A stretch of 64,000 nucleotides of DNA from Fibrobacter sp. (GTDB taxonomy: Bacteria > Fibrobacterota > Fibrobacteria > Fibrobacterales > Fibrobacteraceae), in the NCBI GenBank assembly GCA_017412605.1, contig JAFPWY010000008.1, positions 186,001-250,000 of the forward strand. The letters run 5' to 3'. This document shows, piece by piece, positions 37,442 to 45,742 of this stretch. The translations under genes and the position numbers were made by a program. Within the stretch, counting starts at the first letter, position 1. The number at the start of each line of letters is the position of its first letter. The notes under the pieces were generated by a model. It had not been told where the DNA came from, did not search any database, and saw only the letters and a program-made list of their open reading frames with translations.

Positions 37442-38569
37442 CTAGAAGCTGAAAACGGATTCAAGTCCAAAGGTAAGCCCTGTATCGTCGCCAGCGTCAT
37501 CCCCAACAGGGATATCCACCATGGCAAAGCCTGTGACTTCAAGACCTTCCACCGGAGTGAAGTAAACACGGAGACCGAAATCGAACGTTGAAGTATCGTC
37601 ATTCTTGTCCACGGTATTCGTGTGATATTCCAGCGGGAGTCCCAAGGCCAGCGCATCCATGACACTTACACCCGGTTCTGCGTAGGCAAAGAAGTATTCC
37701 GGAATTTCTTCGCCATGATCAGTCGGTTCGTCTTCGTCAAAGTAAGCGTAGAAAGCAGCGCCCTTCACGTTCACATTGCCAATTTCGAGCGAGGGTTCAG
37801 CCAAGAAAGCGTGCGTCGCCTTCGGAGAATCCTCACCGAGGTAATCCGAATGCAGGCCATAGACGGCATGCAGGCCGAAAGCACCGAACTTCAGATTCGC
37901 ATCGAGACCGGCGTGCAGCTCATTGTGTTTCGCTTCCTGATAGGACTTGTAGTCCACATAGGGGCGCAGCACATGTTCGCCGAGGCCGAGTTCGTAAGCA
38001 AGGTGGGCATCGTAAGCAACGCCTACACATTCCTCTTCATCTTCTTCTCCGGTGCAAACCTGGTTGTCGTTATCACCACGACCAAAGCCGAGGCCGACAA
38101 TCAAGCCATTGTAATCGACTTCAACGCCGCGGATATCGTGTTCTGCCATGCCAGCCGCATTGTCAGCCGGATCGTCATAACCGTAATAATTCAGGAATGC
38201 GCCTTCCGAGAAGGTCAAATCGCCGAACTTCACCGCAGCATTTTCGCCATGCGTATACTGGATAAATGCTCCATTGTAAATGGCAGTGGGGTCAGTCGTC
38301 TCGCCATCGGCTTCGAGCTGCACCGATGCAGACCACTTTTCATTAAACTGGACATCTACATTAAAGTCAAAGGTCGATGCGTAACTATGGCTCTGTTTAT
38401 CGTCATTCAACACATCACCTGTATAGGCATCAAATTCTACTTCGCCAGAGAATTTGACTTCGGGGCCCTTAGATTCCGCAGCAGCAGATTCCTGAGCAAG
38501 CGCGGGCATTGCGAGGATTGCAGCGGCAGCAAGGCTGAATAAAAGATTAGACGACAAACGGTTTTTCAT
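37442..38569 (-). CDS. Outer-membrane beta-barrel protein (porin-like)
   Basis: The 375-residue protein has a Sec signal cleaved after ALA (PALAQESAA) and alternating hydrophobic beta-strand pattern throughout (VKFSGEVEFDAY, FDFNVDVQFNEKWSASVQLE, VKFGDLTF), ending with the C-terminal Phe typical of barrel proteins (GLESVFSF). Length and acidic loops suit a general or specific porin. An operator-like palindrome at 38718-38732 lies 149 bp upstream, which suggests metal-responsive expression. No specific family recognised. Confidence 0.75.
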   Translation of the reverse strand: MKNRLSSNLLFSLAAAAILAMPALAQESAAAESKGPEVKFSGEVEFDAYTGDVLNDDKQSHSYASTFDFNVDVQFNEKWSASVQLEADGETTDPTAIYNGAFIQYTHGENAAVKFGDLTFSEGAFLNYYGYDDPADNAAGMAEHDIRGVEVDYNGLIVGLGFGRGDNDNQVCTGEEDEEECVGVAYDAHLAYELGLGEHVLRPYVDYKSYQEAKHNELHAGLDANLKFGAFGLHAVYGLHSDYLGEDSPKATHAFLAEPSLEIGNVNVKGAAFYAYFDEDEPTDHGEEIPEYFFAYAEPGVSVMDALALGLPLEYHTNTVDKNDDTSTFDFGLRVYFTPVEGLEVTGFAMVDIPVGDDAGDDTGLTFGLESVFSF

Positions 38570-38717
38570 GATTTACTCCTTTGACGGATTTCTGTTTTTT
38601 GTCATTTTTGTAACACTCCGTCTACTGTTTTACAGTTCATGTTACAAAAACGGTTGGCATTCATTCTTTCACGTATAACGATGCAAAATGCATGCCAATT
38701 TTTGTTCATTACATTTA

Positions 38718-38732
38718 TTAGTCTAGTCTAAC
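38718..38732. promoter_or_regulatory. DtxR-type operator upstream of the OM protein gene
   Basis: TTAGTCTAGTCTAAC, in the 235-bp gap between feoB2 (stop) and the OM protein start. Confidence 0.6.
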
Positions 38733-38747
38733 TCAAACTTTTTAATT

Positions 38748-38780
38748 AAGGGCTGGCAGGTTTCGGGCCTACCAGCCCTT
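38748..38780 (-). terminator. Hairpin after the second feoB
   Basis: AAGGGCTGG / CCAGCCCTT stem of nine pairs, 25 bp past the feoB2 stop; followed on the minus strand by TTAATTAAAAA, a weak U-tract. Confidence 0.6.
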
Positions 38781-38804
38781 AATGATTCTTGATTCTAAGA
38801 ATGA

Positions 38805-41753
38805 TTAATCTTCGAAGCGTTTTTCCTTGTTAGCCTTCATACCGAAGAGCTTGAGGAAAATTCCCGTACCCACGAGCACTGCGATGGCTGCGACAATCCA
38901 CGTCACGTTTCCGCCAACAGGCACTTGGTAAAGGAGCACTGCAATGGCCCAAGCAAGCAGTGTCTGCACGGTCGCCATGAGAACAGCGAGGCCGAGGCCG
39001 ATTTCGCGGGCGACGACACCCATCGCAGCAAGGCAAGGCACGTAAAGCAAGATGAAGATGAGGAACGCAAACACCTGCCAATTAAAGCCATCCACCGGGG
39101 TACCGTTCTTATCCGGATTGTGGAAGTAAGAGCGGAGGTTCGCGTAAATGTCGGCAGTTTCGGAAAGGTCGCCTTCTTCGAGAGCGCCCATTTCGTCTTC
39201 GGAGAGTTCGAGGCCTGCGGCAGCGAGTTTTGCAAACACGGCTTCGCGGGTCTTTTCATCCTCTTCTTCTTCGCCGAAGGTTTCGATGGCTGCATATTCT
39301 TCGCAGGTCAGCACCTTGGCGTCGGTAATCTTGTCAAGAGTTTCCTTCTTGAGTTCGGCAGCTTCCTGGCCTTCCAATTCGCCGGTGGTTCCGAGCGGGT
39401 CGGTGAGCGAGCCAAAGACTTCGGCGAGGTTAGCGGGAATCGAACCGAGGGCTTCGAGCACGGCCTCCTTGATGTCGGGAGCGCCGCCTTCTTCCTCTTC
39501 TTCGGCGGGGCATTCGTCGATGCCTACGATAAGGGGCTTTTCTTCGGCAGGAGCGGCTTCGGCAACAACTTCTGCGGATTCAGCAGGTGCTGCGGCACTA
39601 TCGGCAACCACTGCGCTATCGGTTACAGCGGAATCAGCAGCTGCAACAGTCGAATCGGCCTTCACGATATCCGTAGCGACAGAGTCAGCAACCGCCACTT
39701 GTTCCGGGGCGGATTCTTCAGCCTTCGGTTCTTCAACAGGTTCCGCAGCCTTATTTTCTTCTGCAGGCTTAGCCTCTTCAGCAGCCTCTTCGTTCTCACC
39801 CACCATCGAATACAGCGAGTTCATGGTACCGATAACGGCTTCCTTGGCCAAAAGGCCCGTGAACAGAGACACAGAGGCCGGCCAGTTTTCCTTTTCGACA
39901 CCGAACGGTTCGAACACCGGCGTAATGGCCTTACCGATTACAGAGAGCAAGCTGTTTTCGGAGTCCCCGTTACCGGCAGTGAATTCATTAGCAGTGGAAA
40001 TCTTGGATTCATCAACCATGAATCCTTCGGGGAGAGCGACATTTTCAGCTTCGCCTTCCTCGTTTTCCTTAACCATCTGGAAGCCATCTTCAGACTTGAC
40101 GATTTCAGTCTCGGTACCGTTCACATCGACATACATCTTTTCCACGATGCCGAAACTGTTGAGGAAGCCGAGAACAGCAACCGCAAGCGTAATCACCTTA
40201 CCGGCACGCCAAATGTAGTCACGCAGGCGCTGCCAGCAGTGGATCATCAAGGACTTGAATTTGGGCAAATGATACGGCGGAAGTTCCATCACAAAGTTAG
40301 AGGCCTGACCCTGGAACAGGGACTTCTTCAAGAAGAGGCCGTAGGCAACGGCGAACAGCACGCCAGCGAGGTAAAGCAGGAACACGACCGTGCCCGCCAT
40401 CTTGCCAAAGAATGCCGCCGCGAACAGCGCATACACCGGGAGGCGAGCGCCGCAGCTCATGAACGGCACCAGGAAGATGGTGAGGAAGCGTTCACGCTTG
40501 GATTCCAGCACGCGAGAGCCCATAATGCCCGGCACGCCGCAACCGAAGCCCACCATCATCGGCACGAAGGCACGACCCGGGAGCCCGAGGAATCTCATGA
40601 AGCGGTCCGCGACGAAAGCCGCGCGGGCCATGTAACCCGAGTCTTCGAGGAACGAAAGGCACAGGAACATGAAGAAGATGACCGGAATGAAGGTCGAAAC
40701 CGTCTGGATACCGGCACCGATACCGTCGGCGAGAATTGCCGTGACAAAAGACGGGCAACCAAGCACATCGCCCAGCACGTAGCCGAGGCCATCCACGAAA
40801 ATCGCACCGAACAACACATCAAAGAAATCAATGAATGCAGAACTGATGGTGACCGCAATCCAGAACACCAAATACATGATGACAAGGAAAATCGGGAGAG
40901 CGGCCCAACGGTTCAAAAGTACGGCGTCAAGCTTGTCCGAGAAAGTTTTCTTGGCACGCTTCTCCACAACAGCCTTCCCCGCCACTTCATGCGCAATGGA
41001 ATAGCGGTTTTCGGCCATCGCGAACTCCGGCTCTTCGCCCAGAATCTTCACGACATCGGCCTTATGAAGCGTTACGCCCGCTTCGGCAAACTTGTCCGCA
41101 TAACTCTTCTGGTTGCCCAAGTACATGAGCGAAACCCAACGGGCATCCGTCGCCAAGAGTTCTGCAACCGGAGCCACCTTCGGCTCCAAGACCTTCACAG
41201 CCTCTTCGACCTTATCGGCATAGGCAATCTGCTTCGGGACCGGCATCGGGCTTGCTAGCACATGGCCCATCTGGCTGATAAAGTTAGTGACGCTCTTTTC
41301 GCTCACAGCAGAAAGCGGAATGCACGGTACGCCGTAGAAATCAGAAAGTTCATCGAGGTCCAGCTGGATTCCACGATTTTCGGCGATGTCCATCATGTTG
41401 ACGGCAATCACCATCGGAATCTTCATGTCGGCAAGCTGGCTCGTGAGGAACAGGTTACGTTCGAGGTTCGTTGCATCGACAATGTTGATGATCAGGCTTG
41501 CTTCGCGGCTAAGCAGGTAGTCGACAGCGGCGCGTTCGTCTTCAGCATTTGCGAACAAAGCGTAAGTACCCGGAAGGTCCACCAGGCGAATCTGGCGGTC
41601 ACCTAGTTCAAAGTAGCCTTCCTTCTTTTCGACAGTCACGCCGGGCCAGTTACCCACATGCTGACGGGCACCCGTAAGCGCGTTGAAGAGCGCCGTCTTA
41701 CCGCAGTTCGGGTTACCGGCAATCGCAATCGTCAAAAGTTTTCTTGCGGCCAT
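38805..41753 (-). CDS. feoB: Ferrous iron transporter FeoB with large acidic insertion
   Basis: The 982-residue protein is much longer than usual FeoB (about 700-800). It has G1 GNPNCGKTALFN (13-24), VGNWPGVTVE, G3 DLPGTYALF, G4 NMMD and the membrane core motifs GCGVPGIMGSRVLES, LPPYHLPKF and GLLAKEAVIGTMNSLYS. Between two membrane blocks (about residues 652-889) sits an insertion of Ala/Glu/Pro/Asp-rich low complexity followed by a helical acidic segment (LTCEEYAAIETFGEEEE). It is the last gene of a dtxR-feoA-feoB operon with TAATG coupling to feoA. The insertion may be an external or cytoplasmic metal-binding or regulatory region. Confidence 0.94.
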   Translation of the reverse strand: MAARKLLTIAIAGNPNCGKTALFNALTGARQHVGNWPGVTVEKKEGYFELGDRQIRLVDLPGTYALFANAEDERAAVDYLLSREASLIINIVDATNLERNLFLTSQLADMKIPMVIAVNMMDIAENRGIQLDLDELSDFYGVPCIPLSAVSEKSVTNFISQMGHVLASPMPVPKQIAYADKVEEAVKVLEPKVAPVAELLATDARWVSLMYLGNQKSYADKFAEAGVTLHKADVVKILGEEPEFAMAENRYSIAHEVAGKAVVEKRAKKTFSDKLDAVLLNRWAALPIFLVIMYLVFWIAVTISSAFIDFFDVLFGAIFVDGLGYVLGDVLGCPSFVTAILADGIGAGIQTVSTFIPVIFFMFLCLSFLEDSGYMARAAFVADRFMRFLGLPGRAFVPMMVGFGCGVPGIMGSRVLESKRERFLTIFLVPFMSCGARLPVYALFAAAFFGKMAGTVVFLLYLAGVLFAVAYGLFLKKSLFQGQASNFVMELPPYHLPKFKSLMIHCWQRLRDYIWRAGKVITLAVAVLGFLNSFGIVEKMYVDVNGTETEIVKSEDGFQMVKENEEGEAENVALPEGFMVDESKISTANEFTAGNGDSENSLLSVIGKAITPVFEPFGVEKENWPASVSLFTGLLAKEAVIGTMNSLYSMVGENEEAAEEAKPAEENKAAEPVEEPKAEESAPEQVAVADSVATDIVKADSTVAAADSAVTDSAVVADSAAAPAESAEVVAEAAPAEEKPLIVGIDECPAEEEEEGGAPDIKEAVLEALGSIPANLAEVFGSLTDPLGTTGELEGQEAAELKKETLDKITDAKVLTCEEYAAIETFGEEEEDEKTREAVFAKLAAAGLELSEDEMGALEEGDLSETADIYANLRSYFHNPDKNGTPVDGFNWQVFAFLIFILLYVPCLAAMGVVAREIGLGLAVLMATVQTLLAWAIAVLLYQVPVGGNVTWIVAAIAVLVGTGIFLKLFGMKANKEKRFED

Positions 41754-42037
41754 TATACCCTCCTCAGCTTAAGAACGTTTGCTTCTTCCTTGCGCAGCGA
41801 AAGCCTGTACGAAAGTACTGCCACCTCGATCGGGTCGCCGAGAGGGGCCGCCTGCAAGACTTCAATCTGCACGCCACGCACAAGCCCCATCGAAAGGAGC
41901 TTGGACTTGTAAGCGGAATCGCCTTCGTTATAGCCGACGATTTCCACCTTGTCGCCACGTTTTAAGTCTGAAAATTTGGGATCCATATCCCATTTCTTTG
42001 CAGGGGTTTTGCCTCCGCATCCACAATTACAACTCAT
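41753..42037 (-). CDS. feoA: FeoA-domain protein with Cys-rich N-terminus
   Basis: From the ATG at 42037 the protein has 94 residues. It begins MSCNCGCGGK, with three Cys in alternating positions that could bind a metal, followed by an FeoA SH3-like domain (FSDLKRGDKVEIVGYNEGD, KLLSMGLVRGVQIEVLQAAP, EVAVLSYRLSLRKEEA). The start overlaps the dtxR-type stop by four bases (ATGA), and its stop overlaps the feoB start by one, so the three genes are translated as a unit. The longer in-frame start at 42127 lies inside the regulator gene and is rejected. Confidence 0.92.
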   Translation of the reverse strand: MSCNCGCGGKTPAKKWDMDPKFSDLKRGDKVEIVGYNEGDSAYKSKLLSMGLVRGVQIEVLQAAPLGDPIEVAVLSYRLSLRKEEANVLKLRRV

Positions 42038-42432
42038 TTTTTCCTCTTTTTGAGATGTTCCACAGATTTCATATACTCTTCGATTTTGGCGAGCGTCTCG
42101 GCCGAAAGGATATGTTCCATATTGCAAGCGTCCTCGTTTGCCGCTTCCTCCGACACTCCCAAATGAATCAAAAACTGCCTCAGTAAAAGATGTCGGCTCA
42201 AAATGGTAACCGCGACTTTTTTCCCTTCTTCGGTGAGTTCCACGCCGCTGTAAGGCTCCTGCGACACGAGCCCCTGTTTCTTGAGTTCCGCCACAGCGCG
42301 CGCCACCGAAGGCATTTTTACGGTTAGGGCGGCAGCAATGTCCCTGATTCGGGCGATTTTGTTGGTCTGGAGCAAAACGTGAATCACTTCCAAATAATCT
42401 TCAAGACTCTGAGTTAGCTTTGATCGTTTCAT
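42034..42432 (-). CDS. DtxR/MntR-family metal-dependent regulator 1
   Basis: The 132-residue protein has a winged-helix DNA-binding domain (QSLEDYLEVIHVLL, IRDIAAALTVKMPSVARAV, EPYSGVELTEEGKKVA) and a dimerisation/metal domain (SRHLLLRQFLIHLGV, DACNMEHILS) but no SH3 tail. Likely metal ligands are Asp12, Glu15, His81, Cys103, Glu106 and His107: the Asp/Glu pair is MntR-like while Cys-x-x-Glu-His is DtxR-like. It leads the feoA-feoB operon and probably represses it and its own gene through the palindrome at 42455-42477. Confidence 0.92.
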   Translation of the reverse strand: MKRSKLTQSLEDYLEVIHVLLQTNKIARIRDIAAALTVKMPSVARAVAELKKQGLVSQEPYSGVELTEEGKKVAVTILSRHLLLRQFLIHLGVSEEAANEDACNMEHILSAETLAKIEEYMKSVEHLKKRKK

Positions 42433-42454
42433 TCTACGCCTAAAAATGTTTTCC

Positions 42455-42477
42455 TAGTCTAATTAGACAAGGCTAAT
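42455..42477. promoter_or_regulatory. DtxR-type operator(s) before regulator 1
   Basis: Overlapping palindromes TAGTCTAATTAGAC and ATTAGACAAGGCTAAT, 23-45 bp upstream of the start. A further half-site GTCAAGGCTAAT is at 42499-42510. Confidence 0.65.
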
Positions 42478-42620
42478 GTAGAAAAAACAGAATAGTTCGT
42501 CAAGGCTAATATTGTTGGTTTAGGAAAATTTACTTAGATTTAGCTAAAATTGTATCAAAATAAAAAGAAAGGACGAAACAACCCATTTCGCCCATATATA
42601 TGTATTGATTACGATTATGC

Positions 42621-43046
42621 CTATTTTTTCGTGTTTTTTGCGGCCTTGGCCTTCTTGCCCGCAGCAGGTCCCTCGGCAGGGCCCATGAAGTCCTCGATTT
42701 TGCCCAGTGTTTCGCCCGAAAGGATGTGTTCCATGCAGCAGGCGTCCTTGTCGGCAATGGCTTCGGAGACGCCCAGTCGAATCAGGAAACTTTTGAGCAA
42801 AAGATGTCGGTTCAGAATCGCGGCGGCAACGCGCTGGCCTTCTTCGGTGAGTTCCACCCCGCCGTACGGTTCCTGAGTCACGAGCCCCAGCTTCTTGAGT
42901 TCAATCATCGCCTTGGCCACAGACGGCATTTTGACCGAAAGAGAGGCCGCGATATCCTTGACACGGGCAATTCCGTGGGCGAGGCGCAACATGTGCACCA
43001 TCTCCAGGTAGTCTTCAAGACTTTGGCTGAGTTTTGTGTTTTCCAT
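42621..43046 (-). CDS. DtxR/MntR-family metal-dependent regulator 2
   Basis: The 141-residue protein is a paralogue of regulator 1 with the same ligand positions (Asp12, Glu15, His81, Cys103, Glu106, His107; motif DACCMEHILS, with an extra Cys104) and a Lys/Ala/Pro-rich C-terminal tail (PAEGPAAGKKAKAAKNTKK). It sits between the Feo operon and a P1B ATPase, each of which has its own spacing, so it could sense a different metal or control efflux. Its own promoter contains a palindrome (43063-43080). A 188-bp gap separates it from regulator 1. Confidence 0.92.
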   Translation of the reverse strand: MENTKLSQSLEDYLEMVHMLRLAHGIARVKDIAASLSVKMPSVAKAMIELKKLGLVTQEPYGGVELTEEGQRVAAAILNRHLLLKSFLIRLGVSEAIADKDACCMEHILSGETLGKIEDFMGPAEGPAAGKKAKAAKNTKK

Positions 43047-43062
43047 TCGCGTCCTCTTTTGA

Positions 43063-43080
43063 GGTTAAACCGACCTAACC
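43063..43080. promoter_or_regulatory. DtxR-type operator before regulator 2
   Basis: GGTTAAACCGACCTAACC, a near-perfect palindrome 17 bp upstream of the start; a second half-site AGGAAGGCTAGAA follows at about 43086-43098. Confidence 0.65.
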
Positions 43081-43118
43081 AATATAGGAAGGCTAGAATG
43101 TTCGGTCAAGGGCGCTTT

Positions 43119-45221
43119 TTACGGAATACGCCGTTTTAGCGGCGTCATGCTCTTGGCACAAATCGCCATGGTCGAGAGGTTGTGCAGCAGGGCCGAGGTC
43201 GAGGGGGCCAGCAGGCCGAAGAAGCCTGCCACGAGCAGCGACGTGTTGAAGGCGACGATAAAGCGGTAATTCGCCTGGATACGTTCCATAAGCTGGACGC
43301 TCAATGTACGGAGTTCCGCAAGGTCGCGCAGGTCTTCGCTGCGGAGCGTCACGTCGGCGGTTTCGCGGGCAATGTCGCTCGCATCGCTCATGGCAACCGA
43401 CACGTTCGCAGCAGCAAGAGCAGGAGCATCGTTGATTCCGTCGCCCACCATAACCACGCGGCGGCCTTCGGCCTTCATTTTTTCCACATAGCGGTGCTTG
43501 TCTTCGGGCAGCACCTGCGCAAAGAAGGTATCGATGCCCAAAAGTTGCGCCGTGCGTTCGGCGGACTTCTGGCTGTCGCCGGTAATCATCGCCACATGCT
43601 TGATTCCGCGTTCACGGAGCATGCGGATCGCTTCGGCCGCTTCGTCCCGCGGAGGATCGCTAATGCAAAGCACACCCGCAAGGTTCCCGCCAATGGCAAG
43701 GTAAATCACGGATGCGGCTCCGGCGAGTTCGTCGATCCTTTTCTGTTCCGCCTCGCCCACTGCAATCTTCTCATCTTCGACAACGAAATGCTTGCTACCG
43801 ATGACGGCACGTTCCCCGTTCAGTGTGGTCGCAATTCCATGCGCAACGATGTACTGAACGTCGGCGTGCTCTTCTTCGTGATCGATTCCCCTGTCGAGAG
43901 CCCCGCGCACAATGGCACGAGCCATGCTGTGCGGGAAATGCTCCTCGATACAGGCCGCGATGCGAAGCACCTCCTCTTCGCTACGGCCTTCAAAGGGAAT
44001 GACACGTTCGAGCTTAGGTTCTGCTTTGGTGAGAGTCCCCGTCTTGTCGAAAATGATGGTGTCGGCAAGCGCAAATTCTTCCAGATACTTGCCGCCTTTT
44101 ACGGTCATGTTGCGGTCGGCCGCTTCGCGCAGCGCCGAAATCACCGAAATCGGGGTGGATAGCTTGATGGCGCAGGAATAGTCCACCATCAGAATCGAGA
44201 CGGCCTTGGTGATGTTGCGCGTAAACAGGAGCGTGAGTCCAAAACCGATAAAACTGAACGGCACAATTCCGTCGGCAAGCCTTTCGGCCTTGCTCTGGAT
44301 AGAGGCCTTGAGGTCTTCGGACTGGTCGATGAGTTCGATGATTTTTTGAATTTTTGTGTTGCCATTCACGGCCCGCACCGAGACAACAATCGAGCCTTCG
44401 TCGAGGATGGTCCCTGCAAATACGGTTTTCCCGGCGGACTTGTGGACAGCCTGCGATTCGCCCGTCATGGTCGCCTCGTTCACGAAGGCATCGCCATCGA
44501 CAACGGTTCCATCCACAGGAATCATGCTGCCGGAACGAACGCGCACAAGGTCGCCTTCCTTGACATCTTGCATACGCACCTGGACATCGACGCCGTCACG
44601 GACCACCCACACACGGTCCACCTTCACGGCAAGGCTTGCGGTAAGGGCCGTGCGGGTACGCGCCTTGGTGTAATCTTCCAGAAGACTGCTGACACTCAAC
44701 AGGAACATGATGGTTCCCGCCGAATTGTAATTCCTCTGCAGAATGCTTGCCCCGATGGCGGCCCCGTCCAACACTTCGACGGTGAGCTTGCCCTGCGAAA
44801 GAATGTCCAGCCCCTTCACGACGTATTTCAGTCCTTTGTAAACATGGACAGCCGTCCTGATGGGCAGCGGGACAATCCACTTGAACAGGTAACGGCGAGC
44901 AAGCATGAACGCAAGCCGGTTCTTGAACTTGGAATCCAGAGCCTGCAGCTGATAGTCAGTATCCGGCTCCCCCTCGGGCAACGCCGCGGGATTTAGCTTT
45001 TTAACGAACTCAATTAGCTGTTCATGATAAAACTGTTCACGAGAACCGGTTTCATATTCAATGAGAATACCTCCGTTTTCAGAGTGGACGACGGCGCGTT
45101 TTACAAAGGGATACGCCACGCACGCCTTGTGAATGCGCGGCTCATGTTCCGGTTCAAAAGCGTACGCCCCCGCGCGAAAGCGGATTCGCCCCGGCTGATC
45201 GTAAACAATTTTTGTGCGCAT
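43119..45221 (-). CDS. P1B-type heavy-metal-translocating ATPase (CtpC-like metal motif)
   Basis: The 700-residue pump starts with a degenerate HMA-like region (QPGRIRFRAG, no CxxC), then membrane helices, actuator TGES (254-257), metal-site helix DYSCAIKLSTP (347-357) in place of the usual CPC/SPC, phosphorylation DKTGT (392-396) and GDGINDAPAL. The Ser-Cys-Ala motif argues against a standard Cu or Zn pump and is closer to Mn/Fe-type P1B exporters; specificity is an inference. It lies 6 bp after the DUF6110 gene and upstream of a DtxR-type gene, which fits metal-overload relief. Confidence 0.9.
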   Translation of the reverse strand: MRTKIVYDQPGRIRFRAGAYAFEPEHEPRIHKACVAYPFVKRAVVHSENGGILIEYETGSREQFYHEQLIEFVKKLNPAALPEGEPDTDYQLQALDSKFKNRLAFMLARRYLFKWIVPLPIRTAVHVYKGLKYVVKGLDILSQGKLTVEVLDGAAIGASILQRNYNSAGTIMFLLSVSSLLEDYTKARTRTALTASLAVKVDRVWVVRDGVDVQVRMQDVKEGDLVRVRSGSMIPVDGTVVDGDAFVNEATMTGESQAVHKSAGKTVFAGTILDEGSIVVSVRAVNGNTKIQKIIELIDQSEDLKASIQSKAERLADGIVPFSFIGFGLTLLFTRNITKAVSILMVDYSCAIKLSTPISVISALREAADRNMTVKGGKYLEEFALADTIIFDKTGTLTKAEPKLERVIPFEGRSEEEVLRIAACIEEHFPHSMARAIVRGALDRGIDHEEEHADVQYIVAHGIATTLNGERAVIGSKHFVVEDEKIAVGEAEQKRIDELAGAASVIYLAIGGNLAGVLCISDPPRDEAAEAIRMLRERGIKHVAMITGDSQKSAERTAQLLGIDTFFAQVLPEDKHRYVEKMKAEGRRVVMVGDGINDAPALAAANVSVAMSDASDIARETADVTLRSEDLRDLAELRTLSVQLMERIQANYRFIVAFNTSLLVAGFFGLLAPSTSALLHNLSTMAICAKSMTPLKRRIP

Positions 45222-45227
45222 GGGAGA

Positions 45228-45449
45228 TTACTTCTTCGCTTCTTTCTTTGCGTCGTTGCAGATGTCGGCAGCTTCGTCCTTCATATCCTGGAAGGTGGCC
45301 TTGGCATCGGCGGTAAACTTCATGCCGTGAGCAAGTCCCTTGACTGCATATTCGCGAGTCTTGGGAGCCTTGAGAACTTTCTTTGCGATGGCAGAGCCAA
45401 CGGCGCCGGCGACCACGCACCAGAATTTTTCGTTATGCCAAATAGACAT
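45228..45449 (-). CDS. DUF6110-type small protein linked to P1B ATPase
   Basis: The 73-residue protein has one short hydrophobic glycine-rich helix (FWCVVAGAVGSAIAKKVL) and an amphipathic Lys/Asp/Glu-rich tail (KATFQDMKDEAADIC). Such small proteins are found next to P1B ATPases with degenerate HMA domains and may be accessory or regulatory subunits. AAGGAG lies 7 bp before the ATG. It is 6 bp from the ATPase start and first in the operon. Confidence 0.75.
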   Translation of the reverse strand: MSIWHNEKFWCVVAGAVGSAIAKKVLKAPKTREYAVKGLAHGMKFTADAKATFQDMKDEAADICNDAKKEAKK

Positions 45450-45576
45450 GATAAACTCCTTGGTTGAGTGTTTGTTGAATTGACGATGTATAAAATCTAT
45501 GTATTTTGCAACCTGCCGTTAATTGCATACAAACTAATTTAAAACTCCGCAAGGCAGTTCGTTTTCACGCGCATTT

Positions 45577-45592
45577 GACTAACTTTGTTAGG
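45577..45592. promoter_or_regulatory. Operator-like inverted repeat between DUF6110 and RND genes
   Basis: GACTAACTTTGTTAGGA: inverted CTAAC-TTTG-TTAG, weaker match to the TTAG..CTAA boxes. It lies in the 293-bp divergent gap. Confidence 0.4.
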
Positions 45593-45680
45593 ATATTTGA
45601 AATTTGTTTTGTAGTTAAAAGTTTCTTAGCGAAAGAAAAGTCTATTTGGATTCTTTTACGTCCGAATGGATTATAAAGCC

Positions 45681-45692
45681 CATTTGGAGTAG
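45681..45692 (+). promoter_or_regulatory. CATTTGGAGTAG motif upstream of RND exporter 1
   Basis: Complete copy 50 bp before the ATG; a partial copy TCTATTTGGA lies at 45641-45650 and TATAAA lies 8 bp upstream. Confidence 0.5.
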
Positions 45693-45742
45693 AAAAAAAT
45701 TCGTCTTCTACCTAATTTCGCACCAAAAAATGGACATGGTGT

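Noticed and set aside
38925-41258. Long open frame (777 codons) on the plus strand opposite feoB2
   Set aside because: Antisense to a clear FeoB with all motifs; composition (His/Arg-rich) is that of a mirror frame produced by codon bias.
42037-42127. Longer FeoA start at 42127
   Set aside because: Would add 30 residues read from inside the regulator gene; ATG at 42037 has ATGA coupling.
45577-45592. Strong DtxR box for the RND operon
   Set aside because: Symmetry is limited to CTAAC/TTAG with a different spacer, so it is listed only at low confidence.
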